NCBI GenBank assembly: GCA_036172665.1
Contig: JAYKNF010000042.1
Coordinates: 124,001-188,000, forward strand
DNA length: 64,000 bases
Direction: 5' to 3'
From: Prosopocoilus inquinatus
Taxonomy: Eukaryota > Arthropoda > Insecta > Coleoptera > Lucanidae
The notes beneath the pieces were generated by a model. It had not been told where the DNA came from. It did no database searches and was given only the letters and a program-made list of their open reading frames with translations. Below, piece by piece: positions 24,876 to 38,878 of the stretch (positions are counted from its first letter, which is position 1; every line of letters begins with the position of its first letter). A program made the translations under genes and the position numbers.

Positions 24876-27800
24876 GCTGGAAATAGTTTTGAACTAAACA
24901 ACACGTATTAGCGTTGTTCCTGTGATGTATCTAATCGATCCTTACTTAGCTACTTTGTTATTTGACGTTTCGATGGACTCCAGTAACTCTAATGTGAGAT
25001 ACGAAATTTTCGGACGCAGCAGCAGCTGGAAATAGTTTGAAACGAAACAACACATATTAGCGTTGTTCCTGTGATGTATCTAATCGATCCTTACTCATCT
25101 ATCATGTTATTTGACGTTTGGACGGACTCCAGTAACTCTGATGAGAGATACAAAGTTCTCGGACGCAGTAGAAGCTGGAAATAGTTTTAAATGAAACAAC
25201 ACGTATTAGCGTTGTTCCTGTGATGTATCTAATCGATCCTTACTCATCTATCATGTTATTTGGCGTTTCGATGGACTCCAGTAGCTCTGATGTGAGATAC
25301 GACGTTTTCTGAGGCAGCAGAAGCTGGAAATAGTTTTAAACGAAACAACACGCATTAGCGTTGTTCCTGTGATGTATCTAATCGATCCTTAATCATCTAT
25401 CATGTTATTTGACGTTTCGATGGACTCCAGTAACTCTAATGTGAGAAACGAAATTTTCGGACGCAGCAGAAGCTGGAAATAGTTTTAAACGAAACAACAC
25501 GCATTAGCGTTGTTCCTGTGATGTATCTAATCGATCCTTACTTATCTATCATGTTATTTGACGTTTGGATGGACTCCAGTAACCCTGACGTGAGATACGA
25601 AGTTCTCGGACGCAGCAGAACCTGGAAATAGTTTTAAAAGAAACAACACGCATTAACGTTGTTCCTCTGATGTATCTAATCGATCCTTACTCATCTATCA
25701 TGTTATTTGGGGTTTCGATGGACTCCAGTAACTTTGATGTGAGATACGAAGTTCTCGGACGCAGCTGAAGCTGGAAATAGCTTTAAATGAAACAACACGT
25801 ATTAGCGTTGTTCCTGTGATGTATCTAATCGATCCTTACTCATCTATCATGTTATTTGGCGTTTCGATGGACTCCAGTAACTTTGATGTGAGATACGAAG
25901 TTCTCGGACGCAGCTGAAGCTGGAAATAGCTTTAAATGAAACAACACGTATTAGCGTTGTTCCTGTGATGTATCTAATCGATCCTTACTCATCTATCATG
26001 TAATTTGGCGTTTCGATGGACTCCAGTAGCTCTGATGTGAGATACGACGTTTTCGGACGCAGCAGAAGCTGGAAATAGTTTTAAAAGAAACAACACGCAT
26101 TAACGTTGTTCCTCTGATGTATCTAATCGATCCTTACTCATCTATCATGTTATTTGGGGTTTCGATGGACTCCAGTAACCCTGACGTGAGATACGAAGTT
26201 CTCGGACGCAGCAGAAGCTGGAAATAGTTTCAAACGAAACAACACGCATTAGCGTTGTTCCTGTGATGTATCTAATCGATCCTTACTCATCTATCATGTT
26301 ATTTGACGTTTCGATGGACTCCAGTAACTCTAATGTGAGATACGAAATTTTCGGACGCAGCAGAAGCTGAAAATAGTTTTAAACGAAACAACACGCATTA
26401 GCGTTGTTCCTGTGATGTATCTAATCGATCCTTACTTATCTATCATGTTATTTGACGTTTGGATGGGCTCCAGTAACCCTGACGTGAGATACGAAGTTCT
26501 CGGACGCAGCAGAATCTGGAAATAGTTTTAAACGAAACAACACGCATTGGCGTTGTTCCTGTGATGTATCTAATCGATCCTTACTCATCTATCATGTTAT
26601 TTGACGTTTGGATGGACTCCAGTAACCCTGACGTGAGATACGAAGTTCTCGGACGCAGCAGAAGCTGGAAATAGTTTTAAACGAAACAACACGTATTAGC
26701 GTTGTTCCTGTGATGTATCTAATCGATCCTCACTTAGCTACTATGTTATTTGACGTTTCGATGAACTCCAGTAACTCTAATGTGAGATACGAAATTTTCG
26801 GACGCAGCAGCAGCTGGAAATAGTTTGAAACGAAACAACACATATTAGCGTTGTTCCTGTGATGTATCTAATCGATCCTTACTCATCTATCATGTTATTT
26901 GACGTTTGGACGGACTCCAGTAACTCTGATGAGAGATACAAAGTTCTCGGACGCAGTAGAAGCTGGAAATAGTTTTGAACGAAACAACACGTATTAGCGT
27001 TGTTCCTGTGATGTATCTAAACGATCCTTACTTATCTAACATGTTATTTGACGTTTGGATGGACTCCAGTAAGTCTGATGTGAGATACAAAGTTTTTGGA
27101 CGCAGCAGAAGCTGGAAATAGTTTTAAACGAAACAACACGTATTAGCGTTGTTCCTCTGCTGTATCTAATCGATCCTTACTCATATATCATGTTACTTGG
27201 CGTTTCGATGGACTCCAGTAGCTCTGATGTGAGATACGACGTTTTCGGACGCAGCAGAAGCTGGAAATAGTTTTAAAAGAAACAACACGCATTAACGTTG
27301 TTCCTCTGATATATCTAATCGATCCTTACTCATCTATCATGTTATTTGGCGTTTCGATGGACTCCAGTAACTTTGATGTGAGATACGAAGTTCTCGGACG
27401 CAGCTGAAGCTGGAAATAGCTTTAAATGAAACAACACGTATTAGCGTTGTTCCTGTGATGTATCTAATCGATCCTTACTCATCTATCATGTTATTTGGCG
27501 TTTCGATGGACTCCAGTAACTTTGATGTGAGATACGACGTTTTCGGACGCAGCAGAAGCTGGAAATAGTTTTAAACGAAACAACACGTATTAGCGTTGTT
27601 CCTGTGATGTATCTAATCGATCCTTACTCATCTATCATGTTATTTGACGTTTGGATGGACTCCAGTAACTCTGATGAGAGACACAAAGATTTCGGACGCA
27701 GCAGAAGCTGGAAATAGTTTTGAACGAAACAACACGTATTAGCGTTGTTCCTGTGATGTATCTAATCGATCCTTACTCATCTATCATGTTATTTGACGTT

Positions 27801-30800
27801 TGGACGGACTCCAGTAACTCTGATGAGAGATACGAAGTTCTCGGACGCAGCAGAAGCTGGAAATAGTTTTAAACGAAACAACACGCATTAGCGTTGTTCC
27901 TGTGATGTATCTAATCGATCCTTACTCATCTATCATGTTATTTGACGTTTCGACGGACTCCAGTAACTCTAATGTGAGAAACGAAATTTTCGGACGCAGC
28001 AGAAGCTGGAAATAGTTTTAAACGAAACAACACGCATTAGCGTTGTTCCTGTGATGTATCTAATCGATCCTTACTTATCTATCATGTTATTTGACGTTTG
28101 GATGGACTCCAGTAACCCTGACGTGAGATACGAAGTTCTCGGACGCAGCAGAACCTGGAAATAGTTTTAAAAGAAACAACACGCATTAACGTTGTTCCTC
28201 TGATGTATCTAATCGATCCTTACTCATCTATCATGTTATTTGGCGTTTCGATGGACTCCAGTAACTTTGATGTGAGATACGAAGTTCTCGGACGCAGCTG
28301 AAGCTGGAAATAGCTTTAAATGAAACAACACGTATTAGCGTTGTTCCTGTGATGTATCTAATCGATCCTTACTCATCTATCATGTTATTTGGCGTTTCGA
28401 TGGACTCCAGTAACTTTGATGTGAGATACGAAGTTCTCGGACGCAGCTGAAGCTGGAAATAGCTTTAAATGAAACAACACGTATTAGCGTTGTTCCTGTG
28501 ATGTATCTAATCGATCCTTACTCATCTATCATGTTATTTGGCGTTTCGATGGACTCCAGTAGCTCTGATGTGAGATACGACGTTTTCGGAAGCAGCAGAA
28601 GCTGGAAATAGTTTTAAAAGAAACAACACGCATTAACGTTGTTCCTCTGATGTATCTAATCGATCCTTACTCATCTATCATGTTATTTGGCGTTTCGATG
28701 GACTCCAGTAACTTTGATGTGAGATACGAAGTTCTCGGACGCAGCTGAAGCTGGAAATAGTTTTAAATGAAACAACACGCATTAGCGTTGTTCCTGTGCT
28801 GTATCTAATCGATCCTTACTCATATATCATGTTATTTGGCGTTTCGATGGACTCCAGTAACCCTGACGTGAGATACGAAGTTCTCGCACGCAGCAGAAGC
28901 TGGAAATATTTTAAACGAAACAACACGTATTAGCGTTGTTCCTGTGATGTATCTAATCGATCCTTACTCATCTATCATGTTGTTTGACGTTTGGATGGAC
29001 TCCAGTAACTCTGATGTGAGATACAAAGTTTTTGGACGCAGCAGAAGCTGGAAATAGTTTTGAACTAAACAACACGTATTAGCGTTGTTCCTGTGATGTA
29101 TCTAATCGATCCTTACTTAGCTACTTTGTTATTTGACGTTTCGATGGACTCCAGTAACTCTAATGTGAGATACGAAATTTTCGGACGCAGCAGCAGCTGG
29201 AAATAGTTTGAAACGAAACAACACATATTAGCGTTGTTCCTGTGATGTATCTAATCGATCCTTACTCATCTATCATGTTATTTGACGTTTGGACGGACTC
29301 CAGTAACTCTGATGAGAGATACAAAGTTCTCGGACGCAGTAGAAGCTGGAAATAGTTTTAAATGAAACAACACGTATTAGCGTTGTTCCTGTGATGTATC
29401 TAATCGATCCTTACTCATCTATCATGTTATTTGGCGTTTCGATGGACTCCAGTAGCTCTGATGTGAGATACGACGTTTTCTGAGGCAGCAGAAGCTGGAA
29501 ATAGTTTTAAACGAAACAACACGCATTAGCGTTGTTCCTGTGATGTATCTAATCGATCCTTAATCATCTATCATGTTATTTGACGTTTCGATGGACTCCA
29601 GTAACTCTAATGTGAGAAACGAAATTTTCGGACGCAGCAGAAGCTGGAAATAGTTTTAAACGAAACAACACGTATTAGCGTTGTTCCTGTGATGTATCTA
29701 ATCGATCCTTACTCATCTATCATGTTATTTGACGTTTGGATGGACTTCAGTAACTCTGATGAGAGACACAAAGATTTCGGACGCAGCAGAAGCTGGAAAT
29801 AGTTTTAAACGAAACAACACGCATTAGCGTTGTTCCTGTGATGTATCTAATCGATCCTTACTTATCTATCATGTTATTTGACGTTTGGACGGACTCCAGT
29901 AACCCTGACGTGAGATACGAAGTTCTCGGACGCAGCAGAAGCTGGAAATAGTTTCAAACGAAACAACACGCATTAGCGTTGTTCCTGTGATGTATCTAAT
30001 CGATCCTTACTCATCTATCATGTTATTTGACGTTTCGATGGACTCCAGTAACTCTAATGTGAGATACGAAATTTTCGGACGCAGCAGAAGCTGAAAATAG
30101 TTTTAAACGAAACAACACGCATTAGCGTTGTTCCTGTGATGTATCTAATCGATCCTTACTTATCTATCATGTTATTTGAAGTTTGGATGGGCTCCAGTAA
30201 CCCTGACGTGAGATACGAAGTTCTCGGACGCAGCAGAATCTGGAAATAGTTTTAAACGAAACAACACGCATTGGCGTTGTTCCTGTGATGTATCTAATCG
30301 ATCCTTACTCATCTATCATGTTATTTGACGTTTGGATGGACTCCAGTAATCCTGACGTGAGATACGAAGTTCTCGGACGCAGCAGAAGCTGGAAATAGTT
30401 TTAAACGAAACAACACGTATTAGCGTTGTTCCTGTGATGTATCTAATCGATCCTTACTCATCTATCATGTTATTTGACGTTTGGATGGACTTCAGTAACT
30501 CTGATGTGAGATACAAAGTTCTTGGACGCAGCAGAAGCTGGAAATAGTTTTGAACGAAACAACACGTATTAGCGTTGTTCCTGTGATGTATCTAATCGAT
30601 CCTCACTTAGCTACTATGTTATTTGACGTTTCGATGAACTCCAGTAACTCTAATGTGAGATACGAAATTTTCGGACGCAGCAGCAGCTGGAAATAGTTTG
30701 AAACGAAACAACACATATTAGCGTTGTTCCTGTGATGTATCTAATCGATCCTTACTCATCTATCATGTTATTTGACGTTTGGACGGACTCCAGTAACTCT

Positions 30801-33217
30801 GATGAGAGATACAAAGTTCTCGGACGCAGTAGAAGCTGGAAATAGTTTTGAACGAAACAACACGTATTAGCGTTGTTCCTGTGATGTATCTAAACGATCC
30901 TTACTTATCTAACATGTTATTTGACGTTTGGATGGACTCCAGCAAGTCTGATGTGAGATACAAAGTTTTTGGACCCAGCAGAAGCTGGAAATAGTTCTAA
31001 ACGAAACAACACGTATTAGCGTTGTTCCTCTGCTGTATCTAATCGATCCTTACTCATATATCATGTTACTTGGCGTTTCGATGGACTCCAGTAGCTCTGA
31101 TGTGAGATACGACGTTTTCGGACGCAGCAGAAGCTGGAAATAGTTTTAAAAGAAACAACACGCATTAACGTTGTTCCTCTGATGTATCTAATCGATCCTT
31201 ACTCATCTATCATGTTATTTGGCGTTTCGATGGACTCCAGTAACTTTGGAGTGAGATACGAAGTTCTCGGACGCAGCTGAAGCTGGAAATAGCTTTAAAT
31301 GAAACAACACGTATTAGCGTTGTTCCTGTGATGTATCTAATCGATCCTTACTCATCTATCATGTTATTTGGCGTTTCGATGGACTCCAGTAACTTTGATG
31401 TGAGATACGACGTTTTCGGACGCAGCAGAATCTGGAAATAGTTTTAAACGAAACAACACGTATTAGCGTTGTTCCTGTGATGTATCTAATCGATCCTTAC
31501 TCATCTATCATGTTATTTGACGTTTGGATGGACTCCAGTAACTCTGATGTGAGATACGACGTTTTCGGACGCAGCAGAAGCTGGAAATAGTTTTAAACGA
31601 AACAACACGTATTAGCGTTGTTCCTGTGATGTATCTAATCGATCCTTACTCATCTATCATGTTATTTGACGTTTGGATGGACTCCAGTAACTCTGATGAG
31701 AGACACAAAGATTTCGGACGCAGCAGAAGCTGGAAATAGTTTTGAACGAAACAACACGTATTAGCGTTGTTCCTGTGATGTATCTAATCGATCCTTACTC
31801 ATCTATCATGTTATTTGACGTTTGGACGGACTCCAGTAACTCTGATGAGAGATACGAAGTTCTCGGACGCAGCAGAAGCTGGAAATAGTTTTAAACGAAA
31901 CAACACGCATTAGCGTTGTTCCTGTGATGTATCTAATCGATTCTTACTCATCTATCGTGTTATTTGACGTTTCGATGGACTCCAGTAACTCTAATGTGAG
32001 AAACGAAATTTTCGGACGCAGCAGAAGCTGGAAATAGTTTTAAACGAAACAACACGCATTAGCGTTGTTCCTGTGATGTATCTAATCGATCCTTACTTAT
32101 CTATCATGTTATTTGACGTTTGGATGGACTCCAGTAACCCTGACGTGAGATACGAAGTTCTCGGACGCAGCAGAACCTGGAAATAGTTTTAAAAGAAACA
32201 ACACGCATTAACGTTGTTCCTCTGATGTATCTAATCGATCCTTACTCATCTATCATGTTATTTGGGGTTTCGATGGACTCCAGTAACTTTGATGTGAGAT
32301 ACGAAGTTCTCGGACGCAGCTGAAGCTGGAAATAGCTTTAAATGAAACAACACGTATTAGCGTTGTTCCTGTGATGTATCTAATCGATCCTTACTCATCT
32401 ATCATGTTATTAGGCGTTTCGATGGACTCCAGTAACTTTGATGTGAGATACGAAGTTCTCGGACGCAGCTGAAGCTGGAAATAGCTTTAAATGAAACAAC
32501 ACGTATTAGCGTTGTTCCTGTGATGTATCTAATCGATCCTTACTCATCTATCATGTAATTTGGCGTTTCGATGGACTCCAGTAGCTCTGATGTGAGATAC
32601 GACGTTTTCGGACGCAGCAGAAGCTGGAAATAGTTTTAAAAGAAACAACACGCATTAACGTTGTTCCTCTGATGTATCTAATCGATCCTTACTCATCTAT
32701 CATGTTATTTGGGGTTTCGATGGACTCCAGTAACTTTGATGTGAGATACGAAGTTCTCGGACGCAGCTGAAGCTGGAAATAGCTTTAAATGAAACAACAC
32801 GTATTAGCGTTGTTCCTGTGATGTATCTAATCGATCCTTACTCATCTATCATGTTATTTGGCGTTTCGATGGACTCCAGTAACTTTGATGTGAGATACGA
32901 AGTTCTCGGACGCAGCTGAAGCTGGAAATAGTTTTAAATGAAACAACACGTATTAGCGTTGTTCCTGTGCTGTATCTAATCAATCCTTACTCATATATCA
33001 TGTTATTTGGCGTTTCGATGGACTCCAGTAACCCTGACGTGAGATACGAAGTTCTCGCACGCAGCAGAAGCTGGAAATATTTTAAACGAAACAACACGTA
33101 TTAGCGTTGTTCCTGTGATGTATCTAATCGATCCTTACTCATCTATCATGTTATTTGACGTTTGGATGGACTCCAGTAACTCTGATGTGAGATACAAAGT
33201 TTTTGGACGCAGCAGAA
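24728..33217. repeat. Two 28-monomer HOR units in tandem (4171 bp each)
   Basis: The 148-bp marker recurs at 24728, 28899 and 33070, both intervals being exactly 4171 bp, or 28 monomers. Each interval holds the linker (CTACTTTG, CATATTAG, TTTTCTGAGG, GTGAGAAACG) followed by module B. The two units are equal in length but not in detail. In the first, module B starts at 26217 and is one monomer short; in the second it starts at 29941 and has extra monomers with GTTCTTGG and GACCCAGCAG. I take about 28 monomers as the basic higher-order period. Confidence 0.85.
27409..27557. repeat. Hybrid monomer replacing two units of module B
   Basis: The unit starts CTTTAAATG and has ACTTTGATGTGAG followed by GACGTTTTCGG and AGCAGAAG. 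Other module B copies have the same left part ending AGAATC, then a separate CTGAGGTGAG unit ending AGCAGAAG. Here the two are fused into one 149-bp unit, so this copy is one monomer shorter between its TTTCAAACG start and the 148-bp marker. Confidence 0.75.
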
Positions 33218-35154
33218 GCTGGAAATAGTTTTGAACTAAACAACACGTATTAGCGTTGTTCCTGTGATGTATCTAATCGATCCTTACTTAGCTACTTTGT
33301 TATTTGACGTTTCGATGGACTCCAGTAACTCTAATGTGAGATACGAAATTTTCGGACGCAGCAGCAGCTGGAAATAGTTTGAAACGAAACAACACATATT
33401 AGCGTTGTTCCTGTGATGTATCTAATCGATCCTTACTCATCTATCATGTTATTTGACGTTTGGACGGACTCCAGTAACTCTGATGAGAGATACAAAGTTC
33501 TCGGACGCAGTAGAAGCTGGAAATAGTTTTAAATGAAACAACACGTATTAGCGTTGTTCCTGTGATGTATGTAATCGATCCTTACTCATCTATCATGTTA
33601 TTTGGCGTTTCGATGGACTCCAGTAGCTCTGATGTGAGATACGACGTTTTCTGAGGCAGCAGAAGCTGGAAATAGTTTTAAACGAAACAACACGCATTAG
33701 CGTTGTTCCTGTGATGTATCTAATCGATCCTTACTCATCTATCATGTTATTTGACGTTTCGATGGACTCCAGTAACTCTAATGTGAGAAACGAAATTTTC
33801 GGACGCAGCAGAAGCTGGAAATAGTTTTAAACGAAACAACACGCATTAGCGTTGTTCCTGTGATGTATCTAATCGATCCTTACTCATCTATCATGTTATT
33901 TGACGTTTGGATGGACTCCAGTAACCCTGACGTGAGATACGAAGTTCTCGGACGCAGCAGAACCTGGAAATAGTTTTAAACGAAACAACACGCATTAGCG
34001 TTGTTCCTGTGATGTATCTAATCGATCCTTACTTATCTATCATGTTATTTGACGTTTGGATGGACTCCAGTAACCCTGACGTGAGATACGAAGTTCTCGG
34101 ACGCAGCAGAACCTGGAAATAGTTTTAAACGAAACAACACACATTAGCGTTGTTCCTGTGATGTATCTAATCGATCCTTACTCATCTATCATGTTATTTG
34201 GCGTTTCGATGGACTCCAGTAACTTTGATGTGAGATACGAAGTTCTCGGACGCAGCTGAAGCTGGAAATAGTTTTATATGAAACAACACGTATTAGCGTT
34301 GTTCCTGTGATGTATCTAAACGATCCTTACTTATCTAACATGTTATTTGACGTTTGGATGGACTCCAGTAAGTCTGATGTGAGATACAAAGTTTTTGGAC
34401 GCAGCAGGAGCTGGAAATAGTTTTAAACGAAACAACACGTATTAGCGTTGTTCCTGTGCTGTATTTAATCGATCCTTACTCATATATCATGTTATTTGGC
34501 GTTTCGATGGACTCCAGTAGCTCTGATGTGAGATACGACGTTTTCGGACGCAGCAGAAGCTGGAAATAGTTTTAAACGAAACAACACGTATTAGCGTTGT
34601 TCCTGTGATGTATCTAATCGATCCTTACTCATCTATCATGTTATTTGACGTTTGGATGGACTTCAGTAACTCTGATGAGAGACACAAAGATTTCGGACGC
34701 AGCAGAAGCTGGAAATAGTTTTGAACGAAACAACACGTATTAGCGTTGTTCCTGTGATGTATCTAATCGATCCTTACTCATCTATCATGTTATTTGACGT
34801 TTGGATGGACTCCAGTAAGTCTGATGTGAGATACAAAGATTTTGGACGCAGCAGGAGCTGGAAATAGTTTTAACCGAAACAACACGCATTAGCGTTGTTC
34901 CTGTGATGTATCTAATCGATCCTTACTTATCTATCATGTTATTTGGCGTTTCGATGGACTCCAGTAGCTCTGATGTGAGATACGACGTTTTCGGACGCAG
35001 CAGAAGCTGGAAATAGTTTTAAACGAAACAACACGTATTAGCGTTGTTCCTGTGATGTATCTAATCGATCCTTACTCATCTATCATGTTATTTGACGTTT
35101 GGATGGACTTCAGTAACTCTGATGAGAGACACAAAGATTTCGGACGCAGCAGAA
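29643..35154. repeat. 5.5-kb segmental duplication, left copy (offset 13846)
   Basis: Thirty-seven monomers here match 43489-49000 at a constant offset of 13846. Shared rare variants include AGTAATCCTGAC (30345 and 44191), ATAGTTCTAAACG (30992 and 44838), TCTATCGTGTT, ATGTATGTAATCG, CAACACACATTAG and TTTTATATG. Private changes in this copy include CGATTCTTACTC near 31939, TTTGGAGTGAG near 31246 and GTTATTAGGCG near 32407. The copies are flanked by different monomers on both sides. Confidence 0.88.
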
Positions 35155-36644
35155 GCTGGAAATAGTTTTGAACGAAACAACACGTATTAGCGTTGTTCCT
35201 GTGATGTATCTAATCGATAATTACTCATCTATCATGTTATTTGACGTTTGGATGGACTCCAGTAACCCTGACGTGAGATACGAAGTTCTCGGACGCAGCA
35301 GAAGCTGGAAATAGTTTTAAACGAAACAACACGCATTAGCGTTGTTCCTGTGATGTATCTGATCGATCCTTACTCATCTATCATGTTATTTGACGTTTCG
35401 ATGGACTCCAGTAACTCTAATGTGAGATACGAAATTTTCGGACGCAGCAGAAGCTGAAAATAGTTTTAAACGAAACAACACGCATTAGCGTTGTTTCTGT
35501 AATGTATCTAATCGATCCTTACTTATCTATCATGTTATTTGACGTTCGGATGGACTCCAGTAACCCTGACGTGAGATACGAAGTTTTCCGACGCAGCAGA
35601 ATCTGGAAATAGTTTTAAACGAAACAACGCGCATTGGCGTTGTTCCTGTGATGTATCTAATCGATCCTTACTCATCTATCACGTTATTTGACGTTTGGAT
35701 GGACTCCAGTAACTCTAATGTGAGATACGAAATTTTCGGACGCAGCAGCAGCTGGAAATAGTTTGAAACGAAACAACACATATTAGCGATATTCCTGTGA
35801 TGTATCTAATCGATCCTTACTCATCTATCATGTTATTTGACGTTTGGACGGACTCCAGTAACTCTGATGAGAGATACAAAGTTCTCGGACGCAGTAGAAG
35901 CTGGAAATAGTTTTGAACGAAACAACACGTATTAGCGTTGTTCCTGTGATGTATCTAAACGATCCTTACTTATCTAACATGTTATTTGGCGTTTCGATGG
36001 ACTCCAGTAACTTTGATGTGAGATACGATGTCCTCGGACGCAGCTGAAGCTGGAAATAGTTTCAAATGAAACAACACGTATTAGCGTTGTTCCTGTGCTG
36101 TATCTAATCGATCCTTACTCATATATCATGTTATTTGGCGTTTCGATGGACTCCAGTAGCTCTGATGTGAGATACGACGTTTTCGGACGCAGCAGAAGCT
36201 GGAAATAGTTTTATACGAAACAACACGCATTAGCGTTGTTCCTGTGATGTATCTAATCGATCCTTACTCATCTATCATGTTAATTGGCGTTTCGATGGAC
36301 TCCAGTAGCTCTGATGTGAGATACGACGTTTCCGGACGCAGCAGAAGCTGGAAATAGTTTTAAACGAAACAACAGGCATTAGCGTTGTTCCTGTGATGTA
36401 TCTAATCGATCCTTACTCATCTATCATGTTATTTGGCGTTTCGATGGACTCCAGTAGCTCTGATGTGAGATACGAAGTTCTCGGATGCAGCGGAAGCTGG
36501 AAATAGTTTTAAATGAAACAACACGTATTAGCGTTGTTCCTGTGCTGTATCTAATCGATCCTTACTCATCTATCATGTTATTTGGCGTTTCGATGGACTC
36601 CAGTAACTTTGATGTGAGATACGATGTCCTCGGACGCAGCTGAA
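31282..36644. repeat. 36-monomer unit, left copy (offset 5363)
   Basis: The two ends of this unit recur 5363 bp further on (36 monomers, one of them 148 bp). The left end, from a CTTTAAATG monomer through the 148-bp marker (33070 and 38433) to ATGTATGTAATCG, matches 36645 onward. The right end, module A copy 4 from 34708, matches 40071 onward, including the shared oddity TCGATAATTACTC (35214 and 40577). The eight monomers between (33516-34707) do not match their counterparts. Confidence 0.83.
34708..36644. repeat. HOR module A, copy 4 (13 monomers, cut short)
   Basis: Follows 1-1788 at offset 34707, then ends in a hybrid monomer (36496-36644) whose left part is the AAATG/GTGCTG unit and whose right part is the ACTTTG/GATGTCCTCGG unit. 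The next monomer is a CTTTAAATG unit of module B. Private changes include GATATTCC near 35788 and GAAGTTTTCCGACGC near 35580; AACAGGCATTAG near 36371 is shared with copies 5 and 6. Confidence 0.87.
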
Positions 36645-38878
36645 GCTGGAAATAGCTTTAAATGAAACAACACGTATTAGCGTTGTTCCTGTGATGTATC
36701 TAATCGATCCTTACTCATCTATCATGTTATTTGGCGTTTCGATGGACTCCAGTAACTTTGATGTGAGATACGACGTTTTCGGACGCAGCAGAATCTGGAA
36801 ATAGTTTTAAACGAAACAACACGTATTAGCGTTGTTCCTGTGATGTATCTAATCGATCCTTACTCATCTATCATGTTATTTGACGTTTGGATGGACTCCA
36901 GTAACTCTGATGTGAGATACGACGTTTTCGGACGCAGCAGAAGCTGGAAATAGTTTTAAACGAAACAACACGTATTAGCGTTGTTCCTGTGATGTATCTA
37001 ATCGATCCTTACTCATCTATCATGTTATTTGACGTTTGGATGGACTCCAGTAACTCTGATGAGAGACACAAAGATTTCGGACGCAGCAGAAGCTGGAAAT
37101 AGTTTTGAACGAAACAACACGTATTAGCGTTGTTCCTGTGATGTATCTAATCGATCCTTACTCATCTATCATGTTATTTGACGTTTGGACGGACTCCAGT
37201 AACTCTGATGAGAGATACGAAGTTCTCGGACGCAGCAGAAGCTGGAAATAGTTTTAAACGAAACAACACGCATTAGCGTTGTTCCTGTGATGTATCTAAT
37301 CGATCCTTACTCATCTATCGTGTTATTTGACGTTTCGATGGACTCCAGTAACTCTAATGTGAGAAACGAAATTTTCGGACGCAGCAGAAGCTGGAAATAG
37401 TTTTAAACGAAACAACACGCATTAGCGTTGTTCCTGTGATGTATCTAATCGATCCTTACTTATCTATCATGTTATTTGACGTTTGGATGGACTCCAGTAA
37501 CCCTGACGTGAGATACGAAGTTCTCGGACGCAGCAGAACCTGGAAATAGTTTTAAAAGAAACAACACGCATTAACGTTGTTCCTCTGATGTATCTAATCG
37601 ATCCTTACTCATCTATCATGTTATTTGGGGTTTCGATGGACTCCAGTAACTTTGATGTGAGATACGAAGTTCTCGGACGCAGCTGAAGCTGGAAATAGCT
37701 TTAAATGAAACAACACGTATTAGCGTTGTTCCTGTGATGTATCTAATCGATCCTTACTCATCTATCATGTTATTTGGCGTTTCGATGGACTCCAGTAACT
37801 TTGATGTGAGATACGAAGTTCTCGGACGCAGCTGAAGCTGGAAATAGCTTTAAATGAAACAACACGTATTAGCGTTGTTCCTGTGATGTATCTAATCGAT
37901 CCTTACTCATCTATCATGTAATTTGGCGTTTCGATGGACTCCAGTAGCTCTGATGTGAGATACGACGTTTTCGGACGCAGCAGAAGCTGGAAATAGTTTT
38001 AAAAGAAACAACACGCATTAACGTTGTTCCTCTGATGTATCTAATCGATCCTTACTCATCTATCATGTTATTTGGGGTTTCGATGGACTCCAGTAACTTT
38101 GATGTGAGATACGAAGTTCTCGGACGCAGCTGAAGCTGGAAATAGCTTTAAATGAAACAACACGTATTAGCGTTGTTCCTGTGATGTATCTAATCGATCC
38201 TTACTCATCTATCATGTTATTTGGCGTTTCGATGGACTCCAGTAACTTTGATGTGAGATACGAAGTTCTCGGACGCAGCTGAAGCTGGAAATAGTTTTAA
38301 ATGAAACAACACGTATTAGCGTTGTTCCTGTGCTGTATCTAATCAATCCTTACTCATATATCATGTTATTTGGCGTTTCGATGGACTCCAGTAACCCTGA
38401 CGTGAGATACGAAGTTCTCGCACGCAGCAGAAGCTGGAAATATTTTAAACGAAACAACACGTATTAGCGTTGTTCCTGTGATGTATCTAATCGATCCTTA
38501 CTCATCTATCATGTTATTTGACGTTTGGATGGACTCCAGTAACTCTGATGTGAGATACAAAGTTTTTGGACGCAGCAGAAGCTGGAAATAGTTTTGAACT
38601 AAACAACACGTATTAGCGTTGTTCCTGTGATGTATCTAATCGATCCTTACTTAGCTACTTTGTTATTTGACGTTTCGATGGACTCCAGTAACTCTAATGT
38701 GAGATACGAAATTTTCGGACGCAGCAGCAGCTGGAAATAGTTTGAAACGAAACAACACATATTAGCGTTGTTCCTGTGATGTATCTAATCGATCCTTACT
38801 CATCTATCATGTTATTTGACGTTTGGACGGACTCCAGTAACTCTGATGAGAGATACAAAGTTCTCGGACGCAGTAGAA

